Shown: one piece after another, positions 6,248 through 12,761 of the stretch
Position numbering within the stretch: the first letter of the stretch is position 1
How the letters are laid out: each line of letters opens with the position of its first letter
Origin: JANQUM01 sp047630355
GTDB lineage: Bacteria; Bacteroidota; Bacteroidia; Cytophagales; Spirosomataceae
Reading direction: 5' to 3'
Length of the DNA: 13,077 bases
Assembly (NCBI GenBank): GCA_047630355.1
Contig: JBLHXN010000101.1
Location: 1-13,077, forward strand
Translations under genes and position numbers: made by a program
The notes under the pieces: model-generated
The model's database searches: none
Seen by the model: the letters and a program-made list of their open reading frames with translations, nothing else
What the model was told of the DNA's origin: nothing

Positions 6248-6763
6248 TTACCACCACTGAATAACAGTTTCCATCCACGGAAAAGATTCTGTGTTATATC
6301 CATAACGTTCTTCTTTTTTCTCATTTTGCAACTCTAATATTAGTGTCTTGAATAGTTGGTGGTTATTCGTACTAATGCCTGAAAGTATTTTTTTAAAAAA
6401 TAAAAGCGTACCATTCTGGTAATGCAAATTTAATTCTTGTGCTAAACCACTCTTTAAAGTTTCTTTTGCCTGTGGTATAAATAGATGCATATTTAGTAAC
6501 AAACTTTTGGTACTCTTGTAAATAAGTGCCTCATTTATTTCGCCGTCGAAGAAATAACCTTCGATGTAATTCCGAAAAGCAGAATCAATTTCAGAAGTAT
6601 TATAATAGGGGCTTTCATCAAGGATTACAGTACAAAATTTTGAAAATGTTGTATCGTCTTTATTTTCATACAGTTCTTTAAACAATTTATGATATTCTTC
6701 AATATTTTCATCGCGGACCTCTCTTATAGATAATAGTCTCTGATATTTATCTTCGCTGTTCAT
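6248..6763 (-). CDS. Uncharacterised 171-aa protein, candidate immunity protein
   Basis: This soluble, acidic, helix-rich protein starts at ATG 6761-6763 and ends in WMETVIQWW. It begins with a charged coiled segment (MNSEDKYQRLLSIREVRDENIEEYHKLFKELYENKDD), followed by NTSEIDSAFRNYIEGYFFDGEIN and helices rich in Leu and Phe. No named domain is recognised, and I see no clear alignment to the 170-aa neighbour despite the equal length and similar composition. It is the first gene of the minus-strand cluster and shares its AT-rich composition. If the cluster is a toxin/immunity array, this gene would be the immunity gene of a lost upstream toxin, because no toxin or Rhs-like gene precedes it. Reality of the CDS is likely; the role is conjecture. 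Confidence 0.72.
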   Translation of the reverse strand: MNSEDKYQRLLSIREVRDENIEEYHKLFKELYENKDDTTFSKFCTVILDESPYYNTSEIDSAFRNYIEGYFFDGEINEALIYKSTKSLLLNMHLFIPQAKETLKSGLAQELNLHYQNGTLLFFKKILSGISTNNHQLFKTLILELQNEKKEERYGYNTESFPWMETVIQWW

Positions 6764-6810
6764 AAATTGTATTATTTAAGTACACTTGGTTTTTTTTTAA
6801 TTAATTCAGG

Positions 6811-6860
6811 CTCTGCGATGGTTGCACCGTCGCAGAGGTGTTGTTGCGAGTTTTACTCGC
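6811..6860 (-). repeat. Two-hairpin intergenic repeat, copy D (inverted)
   Basis: Read on the minus strand, hairpin 1 is GCGAGT-AAA-ACTCGC (6860 to 6846), then spacer AACAACAC, then hairpin 2 with 12 pairs (6837 to 6811) over a 3-nt loop with one G-U. The GAGT...ACTC core, the spacer containing ACAC and the order of hairpins equal copies A and C, but the sequence of stem 2 is entirely different. It lies about 50 bp upstream of the 171-aa gene, in the same orientation as that gene. Confidence 0.75.
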
Positions 6861-7098
6861 CTTCTCGTAACGCAAGAGCCTTTCGCCCTTTCACATTCAA
6901 AGCTATTTTCGTTAAAAATACTACGAAATATTGAGTTGTATTTAGAAAACGATACAAAATTTGTCGGGTCAAAAGACTGCGAAACTAAGATAATCGCAAT
7001 TTTAAGCCTGATTTTTAGATTGTAATCGAAAAATCAGGCGTTATTTTTGATTAGTAATGAAAATGAGTGAATTTTGAGGAAACAATCAGTTAGTGTTC
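6861..7098. other. Non-coding stretch before the ATPase gene
   Basis: Together with copy D this gap spans 335 bp. Apart from copy D and the hairpin/promoter at 7006-7049 I see no gene. The plus-strand open frame ending at 7025 begins inside the repeat and has no family resemblance, so I do not call it. Confidence 0.55.
7006..7049 (+). promoter_or_regulatory. Candidate ATPase-gene promoter overlapped by a large hairpin
   Basis: TATTTTTG at 7042-7049 fits the Bacteroidota -7 box TAnnTTTG exactly, with TTG at 7020-7022 as the -33 element 19 bp upstream. The spacer overlaps a perfect 11-bp inverted repeat, GCCTGATTTTT (7006-7016) and AAAAATCAGGC (7029-7039), whose interior GATT/AATC could pair further. 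The hairpin, followed by TTATTTTTG, could instead be an intrinsic terminator, or a dyad operator covering the promoter. The start codon is 50 bp downstream. Confidence 0.4.
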
Positions 7099-8244
7099 AT
7101 GGAAATAAAACGGTCAATTTACCAACGAATAGCGGAGCAATGTTTCAAAGGGAAAGCGATTTTTCTGCTTGGGGCAAGGCAAGTGGGGAAAACAACTTTG
7201 CTCAAAAGTTTACAAAAAGAATTAGACGTTCCGTCCAATTGGCTAAACGCCGACGAAGCCGATATTTTGCAGGAATTTACCAACGCCACTACCAGTACTC
7301 GCTTGCTGCAACTCATCGGTGCAAACAACAAACTGGTTATTATTGACGAGGCTCAACAGATTCCTGACATTGGTAAAAAGCTGAAACTCATTCACGATAC
7401 TTATCCCGAAATTCAAATAATTGCCACGGGTTCTTCGGCGTTTGATTTGCAGAATGAAGCGAACGAATCTATGACCGGACGCAAACGGGAATTTCATCTT
7501 TACCCGTTTAGTTTTAACGAATTAGCGGCTGACAAATCGGTTTTAGAAGAAAAACGGTTGTTGAATACCCGATTAATTTACGGATCGTATCCCGAAATTG
7601 TGATGAATCCGGGCAACGAGCGGGAAGCCCTTCTCGAAATTGCGAACAGCTATTTGTACAAAGATTTACTCCAGTACGACGGCATCAGAAAAGCATCGGC
7701 GATTGAGAAATTATTGCAGGCGTTGGCGTTTCAGGTAGGCAGCGAAGTAAGTTATAATGAACTCGCCAAAACCGTTGGAAATATCAACACCACTACGGTA
7801 GAAAAATACCTCGACTTACTCGAAAAGGCTTACGTAATTTATAAACTTCCAGCTTTGAGCCGCAACCACCGAAACGAGATTAAGAAAGGGAAGAAATACT
7901 ATTTCTACGATAACGGAATTCGCAACGTATTGATTAGCAATTATAACCCAATTGAACTACGACAAGACAAAGGGGCTTTGTGGGAAAATTATCTGATAAC
8001 CGAACGCTTAAAGCAAGTACACTATCAACCGTGCTACTGCAACCGCTACTTTTGGCGAACGCTCGACCAAGCCGAGATTGATTACGTGGAAGAATCTAAC
8101 GGCGTTATGAATGCTTACGAAATCAAATGGAAGAGTGAAAAAGTACGTTTTCCCGCATCTTTTCTTAACGCATACCCCGACAATTCTACTAAACTCGTAA
8201 ATTTGGATAATTACGAAAGTTTCATTCAGGATTGTTCGGTTTGA
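7099..8244 (+). CDS. AAA_14/DUF4143 family ATPase
   Basis: From ATG 7099 the protein has 381 residues; a GTG at 7093 would add two. It belongs to the widespread ATPase family that joins an AAA_14 P-loop domain to a C-terminal DUF4143 region. Visible motifs are Walker A GARQVGKTT (25-33), Walker B LVIIDEAQ (79-86), a sensor-like IIATGSSAFDL (107-117), the family hallmark GRKREFHLYPFSFNEL (127-141) and YGSYPEIV (161-168). A winged-helix-like segment follows (SYNELAKTVGNINTTTVEKYLDLLE), and the end contains AEIDYVEESNGVMNAYEIKW, which has the spacing of a PD-(D/E)xK nuclease-like core. The biological role of this family is not established; it is patchily distributed and often near mobile or defence genes. 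It is intact and ends 19 bp inside the convergent permease gene. Confidence 0.92.
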   Translation: MEIKRSIYQRIAEQCFKGKAIFLLGARQVGKTTLLKSLQKELDVPSNWLNADEADILQEFTNATTSTRLLQLIGANNKLVIIDEAQQIPDIGKKLKLIHDTYPEIQIIATGSSAFDLQNEANESMTGRKREFHLYPFSFNELAADKSVLEEKRLLNTRLIYGSYPEIVMNPGNEREALLEIANSYLYKDLLQYDGIRKASAIEKLLQALAFQVGSEVSYNELAKTVGNINTTTVEKYLDLLEKAYVIYKLPALSRNHRNEIKKGKKYYFYDNGIRNVLISNYNPIELRQDKGALWENYLITERLKQVHYQPCYCNRYFWRTLDQAEIDYVEESNGVMNAYEIKWKSEKVRFPASFLNAYPDNSTKLVNLDNYESFIQDCSV

Positions 8245-9164
8245 GCCAGTTCTTCTTCCGCTTCTACCTTCAACCTTCGCCGACCCAAAGTCATCAAAAC
8301 AACGGCAGCGATAATAATTACCGAGGCAATAAGTGAGCGTTGAGAAAAGGCTTCGTTCACAAAAAACCAACCTAAAAATAACGCTACCACGGGGTTTACA
8401 AAAGCGTAAGTAGATGCCAAAACGGGCGGGGCATTATTCATCAACCACACAAACGCTGTATAGCCAACGTACGAGCCGATACCAATAAGATACACCATTG
8501 ACCAAACTGTGAGCGGGTCAATTTTTTGATAAATACCCATCAGCGTATAATCTTCTAAAAAAAGACTTGCAAGCATGGCAATTACGCCACCCGCAAACAT
8601 CTGAATTGCAATGCCCTGCATGCCCTTTGCCTGCGGCGTTTGCTTGCCAACGAGCGTACCGTAACCCCAAATCACACTTCCCACAAAAACAATAAAGACC
8701 GGAAAAAACGGAATTGGCTCTTCGGTGGCAGAAACGTCAAACGGGTTGAGTAGCCAAAAAATCCCGATGGTTCCTAACAGTAAACCCGCCCCCGAAAGCA
8801 GCGAAGGCCTCTGTTTGCTAAAGAAGAAAAAGTCTAACACAAATACCCAAAGCGGCAACATGGCAACCAGTAAGGCTACTATGCCCGTGGGAATGTATTG
8901 AATGGCGTACGCAACGCTCGATGTGCCGATTCCGGACAACAAAATACCCAAAAATGAAGAGCCTAAAAATTCGGCTTTCGTGGGTAATTCACGCTTTTGA
9001 AGCGTAGTGATAAGTAACAAAACCGAGCCGCCCAAGCCAAACCGGATGCCAGTCAGTAACAACGGCGGCAATACTGTTATGGCGTATCTGACACCCAAAT
9101 AAGTTGATCCCCAAATGATGTAAACCAAGCACAGGGCGACGGATAACTTTGCTTTGTAAGACAC
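8226..9164 (-). CDS. EamA/DMT superfamily permease (YedA/RhaT-like exporter)
   Basis: This 312-residue protein has ten predicted membrane helices in two EamA repeats, the drug/metabolite transporter layout. Family signs are CLVYIIWGSTYLGVRYAI in helix 1, PPLLLTGIRFGLGG in helix 2, and, in the second repeat, ASTYAFVNPVVALFLGWFFVNE, a classic DMT stretch. It should move a small metabolite, often outward, across the inner membrane; substrate unknown. The start is GTG at 9162-9164, since a TGA lies two codons upstream and the first internal Met is far into the protein. It follows kdsD on the same strand after 47 bp and is probably co-transcribed. A charged tail (RRRLKVEAEEELAQTEQS) faces the cytoplasm. 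Its last codons overlap the convergent ATPase gene. Confidence 0.92.
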   Translation of the reverse strand: MSYKAKLSVALCLVYIIWGSTYLGVRYAITVLPPLLLTGIRFGLGGSVLLLITTLQKRELPTKAEFLGSSFLGILLSGIGTSSVAYAIQYIPTGIVALLVAMLPLWVFVLDFFFFSKQRPSLLSGAGLLLGTIGIFWLLNPFDVSATEEPIPFFPVFIVFVGSVIWGYGTLVGKQTPQAKGMQGIAIQMFAGGVIAMLASLFLEDYTLMGIYQKIDPLTVWSMVYLIGIGSYVGYTAFVWLMNNAPPVLASTYAFVNPVVALFLGWFFVNEAFSQRSLIASVIIIAAVVLMTLGRRRLKVEAEEELAQTEQS

Positions 9165-9211
9165 TTTTCAATTACAGAAATGTGAGAAATTAACAATAGA
9201 AAACTTCAAAC

Positions 9212-10183
9212 TCAACCCAACCCCTCTTTGAGCAAATCGTGAAGATGCACGAAACCAACGGCTTTCTTATTTTCAGAAACGATGAGTTGCGTTATGCTTC
9301 TTTCCTGCATGAGTTGCAGTGCTGCCAACGCGTAAACTTCAGGCTCAATAGTTTGCGGATTACTGCTCATAATCGCCTTGGCGTTTAAGTGCGAGAACTC
9401 GGCGTGCTTATTCAGCATCCGGCGTAAATCTCCATCGGTGATGATTCCGGTAAGTTCGTTCTTATCATTAACTACGGCGGTTGCTCCGAGTCTTTTAGAA
9501 GAAATTTCGACAATGATTTCCCGCACCGAAGCATTCTCCAAAATTACCGGAAGTTCGTGTTGCGGGTAAATATCCGATACTTTCAGGTATAATCTTTTTC
9601 CAAGATTCCCACCGGGGTGAAACTTAGCAAAATCCTGTTGCGAAAAGCTACGATGTTCGAGTAAACAAACCGCCAAGGCATCGCCCATTGCCAAAGCAAC
9701 GGTGGTGGAAGTAGTGGGAGCAAGATTAAGCGGGCAAGCTTCTTTCTCAACGTGAGCACTAAGCACGAAGTCAGACTGAGTAGCCAAATAAGACGAAGTA
9801 TCGCTCACCAACGCTATCATTTTATTACCGAGTCTTTTTATAAGAGGTAAAAGCACTTTTATTTCGGGCGTGCTTCCGCTTTTAGAAATAACCAGTACGA
9901 TATCGCTCGGTTGAATCATTCCCAAATCACCGTGAATAGCATCAGCGGCGTGCATAAACACGGCGGGCTGTCCAGTAGAATTCATCGTCGCCACAATTTT
10001 TTGGGCAATAATTGCACTTTTTCCTATTCCAGAAATCACCAATCGCCCGGTAGACCCCAAAATAGCCTCAACGGCATCGCTAAAAGTATCGTCTATTGCA
10101 CTTATCAAAGATTCAATAGCCTTCGCCTCTTGCAATAACACATTTTGAGCGGTAGTAATAATTTTTTTATTTAAATTCGTCAC
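9212..10183 (-). CDS. kdsD: Arabinose-5-phosphate isomerase (KpsF/GutQ/KdsD family)
   Basis: The enzyme interconverts D-ribulose 5-phosphate and D-arabinose 5-phosphate, the first step to Kdo for lipopolysaccharide. It has 323 residues, with a SIS sugar-isomerase domain (about 46-178) and two CBS domains (about 205-260 and 270-322). All catalytic residues reported for E. coli KdsD are found at a constant offset of four: K55 in GIGKS, E107 in TPEIKV, E148 in EKEACPLNLAPT, and H189 in FHPGGNLGKRL. The ending HLHDLLKEG is also typical. The start is GTG at 10181-10183; no ATG is available in the correct region. A consensus promoter lies just upstream and the DMT permease just downstream. The divergent neighbour is recQ. 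Confidence 0.95.
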   Translation of the reverse strand: MTNLNKKIITTAQNVLLQEAKAIESLISAIDDTFSDAVEAILGSTGRLVISGIGKSAIIAQKIVATMNSTGQPAVFMHAADAIHGDLGMIQPSDIVLVISKSGSTPEIKVLLPLIKRLGNKMIALVSDTSSYLATQSDFVLSAHVEKEACPLNLAPTTSTTVALAMGDALAVCLLEHRSFSQQDFAKFHPGGNLGKRLYLKVSDIYPQHELPVILENASVREIIVEISSKRLGATAVVNDKNELTGIITDGDLRRMLNKHAEFSHLNAKAIMSSNPQTIEPEVYALAALQLMQERSITQLIVSENKKAVGFVHLHDLLKEGLG

Positions 10184-10206
10184 CTCGTAATTGAAAAGTA
10201 TTGTGG

Positions 10207-10233
10207 CAAAAGTAAAAATAACTCCTTTGGCAA
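10207..10233 (-). promoter_or_regulatory. Bacteroidota-type promoter of kdsD
   Basis: On the minus strand TACTTTTG (10214 to 10207) matches the -7 box TAnnTTTG exactly, and TTG (10233 to 10231) lies 16 bp upstream as the -33 element. Transcription would begin near 10200, leaving a short leader of about 15-20 nt before the GTG start. Confidence 0.6.
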
Positions 10234-10308
10234 GCTATTAGTAGTAGTAAATTCGATAGCATTTTTAGCCATACTTAATTATTTTTCCATTAATTAACTT
10301 TTAACGGC

Positions 10309-10316
10309 TATATTAG
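10309..10316 (+). promoter_or_regulatory. Possible -7 box of recQ
   Basis: TATATTAG differs at one position from TAnnTTTG and lies in a typical context (AACGGC directly before it), about 90 bp upstream of the recQ GTG start. No TTG is found at the expected -33 distance, so the assignment is weak. Confidence 0.3.
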
Positions 10317-10401
10317 CGTAGCAAGAAAATTCGCTTTTCCATTTAAAACATAGCCTGCTTACACATTAATAAATAACAAAGAATTTAATTTAAAATCTAC
10401 T

Positions 10402-12696
10402 GTGACAACTATTAAAACCTCACTAAGAAAGACTCTCAAAGAAGTATTTGGCTTTGATAGTTTCCGGGGGAAACAAGAAGAAATAATCCACACGTTAGCA
10501 AGTGGCGAGAATACATTCGTGATCATGCCCACCGGAGCTGGTAAATCTCTGTGTTATCAACTTCCGGCAATCGTTCTTGACGGCACTGCAATTGTTATTT
10601 CACCCTTGATTGCCCTGATGAAAAATCAGGTAGACCAGATGAACGCCTTTGGCATTAACGCTCAGTTTTTGAACTCGACGTTGAATAAGTCTGAAATGAC
10701 GCGGGTCAAAAATGACGTACTCAAAGGGGTCTGCAAACTGCTTTATATTGCTCCCGAATCACTTACGAAAGAAGACAACCTCATCTTTCTAAAAAAAGCC
10801 GATATATCTTTCGTTGCTGTTGATGAAGCTCACTGTATCTCAGAATGGGGACACGATTTCCGCCCTGAATACCGCCGGATTCGCAGCATTATTGAAAGCA
10901 TAAATCCGGAACTTCCGATTATTGCCCTGACCGCGACGGCAACGCCAAAAGTACAGCTCGATATTCAGAAAAACCTGAATATGGACGATTCGATGGTTTT
11001 CAAAACATCTTTCAACCGAAAAAACCTTTACTACGAAGTACGGGCAAAGAAAAGTGCGAAAAAACAGCTCGTAAAGTACGTGAGCGACCGCAAAGGAAAG
11101 TCGGGAATTGTTTACTGCCTGAGCCGTAAAAAGGTGGCAGAAATAGCCGAATTACTGAGAATAAACGGTTTTAACGCCGTACCGTACCATGCCGGTCTTG
11201 AAGCCGAAGTCAGGAAAAGAAACCAAGAGGGTTTTCTCAACGAAAATATTGATATTGTAGTAGCTACTATTGCCTTTGGTATGGGAATTGACAAACCCGA
11301 TGTTCGTTTTGTGGTTCATTATGATGCCCCGAAATCTGTGGAGGGTTACTACCAAGAAACCGGACGAGGCGGGCGTGATGGACTTGACGGTGACTGTCTG
11401 ATGTTTTACAGTTACGCCGATATTTTGAAGCTGGAGAAATTTAGTAAAGATAAAACTGTTACCGAACGTGATAACGCCAAGGCACTCTTGATGGAAATAG
11501 TGGCATACGCCAATCTCGGCCTTTGCCGCAGAAGGCAGCTGCTGAGCTATTTTGGGGAACACATGGCAACAGATTGTGGTTTCTGCGATAATTGCGTTCA
11601 CCCAAATCGTCGTTATCAAATCGAACAGGAAGCGGTGCTGGCTCTCAATACTGTTATGGAAACGGAAGAGCGTTTTTCTCTGAGCCACATTGCAGATTTA
11701 CTTACCGCAAATCCCGAGAATGCTTACATTAAAAGTCATCAGCACGATACGCTCAAAGCGTACGGAAAAGGACTTGAGTATTTTAAGGACGAATTTGATA
11801 AAGAGCCAATATTTGATCCAAAAGGCACTACAGCAGTTATCAAAACTGACATTAACGGAGAAGGAAAACGAACCATTACGCACAAGTGGCTTTCTATCAT
11901 GCGGCAATTGATGGTACTCGGCTTTTTAGAAAAAGACCTTGAAAATATAAATGTAGCAATACTTACCGAACGCGGTCGGGAGTTTTTGAAAAAATCTTAC
12001 CCTATTGAAGTAGCCGACGACCACGATTTTACAGACACCGAAGGTAGCGGAGCAGACGCTCTTCACACCGCTCCTATGCCTGGCACCCGCAGTTCTGCGG
12101 CTGACGAAACATTGCTTGCTTTGCTAAAGGCATTGCGTAAGAAAGTGGCTAAATCGAAAAACGTGCCGCCTTACGTCGTGTTTCAAGACCCGTCTTTGGA
12201 AGAAATGGCGACCACTTACCCAACCACTGAGCAAGACCTCGCTCAAGTAAGCGGCGTAGGAATGGGTAAAGTCAGAAAGTTTGGTAAAGCTTTTACAGAA
12301 GCAATTACTAAATACGTTGAAGAAAACGATATCGAGACCACGCAGGATATGGTGGTCAAAACGGCAGTAAATAAGTCCAAGACCAAAATTTTCATTATTC
12401 AGCAGGTTGATCGTAAAGTTAACCTCGACGAAATAGCTCAGATTAAAGGCATTCCGATGCACGAGCTTTACGATGAGGTGGATAACATTTGCTATTCGGG
12501 GACGAAACTGAATCTCGATTATTACATTGACCAAGTCATTGACACTGATATTCAGGATGATATTTATGACTACTTCATGTCTGCCAAAAACGATACCATG
12601 CGAGATGCCGTATTGCATTTTAGCGATGACGAAGAAATAAACGAAGAAGAAATCCGGCTCATGCGGGTCAAGTTTTTAAGCGAAGTCGCTAATTAA
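10402..12696 (+). CDS. recQ: ATP-dependent DNA helicase RecQ
   Basis: This 764-residue 3'-5' superfamily 2 helicase acts in recombination repair and restart of stalled forks. Helicase motifs are complete: motif 0 FGFDSFRGKQEEII (17-29), Walker A PTGAGKS (43-49), DEAH (141-144) in VDEAHCISEWGHDFRP, ALTATATP (175-182), and motif VI QETGRGGRDG (318-327). The zinc-binding cysteines follow (C375, C392, C395, C398), then a winged-helix RQC region with THKWLSIMRQLMVLGFLE, and an HRDC domain from about 568 to 640 (DETLLALLKALRKKV to VSGVGMGKVRKFGKAF). Roughly 120 more residues follow, acidic and helix-rich; E. coli RecQ (about 610) lacks these, but Bacteroidota RecQ proteins commonly carry an extension. 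The start is GTG at 10402, with no in-frame ATG upstream. Confidence 0.97.
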   Translation: MTTIKTSLRKTLKEVFGFDSFRGKQEEIIHTLASGENTFVIMPTGAGKSLCYQLPAIVLDGTAIVISPLIALMKNQVDQMNAFGINAQFLNSTLNKSEMTRVKNDVLKGVCKLLYIAPESLTKEDNLIFLKKADISFVAVDEAHCISEWGHDFRPEYRRIRSIIESINPELPIIALTATATPKVQLDIQKNLNMDDSMVFKTSFNRKNLYYEVRAKKSAKKQLVKYVSDRKGKSGIVYCLSRKKVAEIAELLRINGFNAVPYHAGLEAEVRKRNQEGFLNENIDIVVATIAFGMGIDKPDVRFVVHYDAPKSVEGYYQETGRGGRDGLDGDCLMFYSYADILKLEKFSKDKTVTERDNAKALLMEIVAYANLGLCRRRQLLSYFGEHMATDCGFCDNCVHPNRRYQIEQEAVLALNTVMETEERFSLSHIADLLTANPENAYIKSHQHDTLKAYGKGLEYFKDEFDKEPIFDPKGTTAVIKTDINGEGKRTITHKWLSIMRQLMVLGFLEKDLENINVAILTERGREFLKKSYPIEVADDHDFTDTEGSGADALHTAPMPGTRSSAADETLLALLKALRKKVAKSKNVPPYVVFQDPSLEEMATTYPTTEQDLAQVSGVGMGKVRKFGKAFTEAITKYVEENDIETTQDMVVKTAVNKSKTKIFIIQQVDRKVNLDEIAQIKGIPMHELYDEVDNICYSGTKLNLDYYIDQVIDTDIQDDIYDYFMSAKNDTMRDAVLHFSDDEEINEEEIRLMRVKFLSEVAN

Positions 12697-12714
12697 AATA
12701 CATTCAATATCAAT

Positions 12715-12738
12715 CCTGATAGTTATCGGGAAGGTTTT
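12715..12738 (+). terminator. Weak hairpin terminator after recQ
   Basis: CCTGAT (12715-12720) pairs with ATCGGG (12725-12730) over AGTT, with one G-U pair, and AAGG plus only four T residues follow. It resembles a decayed form of the CCCGATAGTTATCGGG hairpin often seen in Bacteroidota gene ends (from memory). Read-through into the next gene is likely. Confidence 0.4.
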
Positions 12739-12761
12739 AAAAATACGGAGTAATTATAAGA

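Noticed and set aside
6822..7025. Plus-strand open frame of 67 codons before the ATPase gene
   Set aside because: It begins inside hairpin 2 of repeat copy D, has no recognisable family features, and ends inside a hairpin. It is probably a chance frame.
4440..7098. CRISPR array made of the repeated hairpins
   Set aside because: The copies are diverged, irregularly spaced by hundreds to over a thousand bases, one is inverted, and no uniform spacers or cas genes exist.
8008..8370. Minus-strand 120-codon frame at the ATPase/permease junction
   Set aside because: It overlaps two well-supported genes in other frames and shows no family resemblance.
11152..11688. Minus-strand 178-codon frame within recQ
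   Set aside because: It is antisense to the helicase motifs and zinc-binding region of recQ, which fully explain the sequence.
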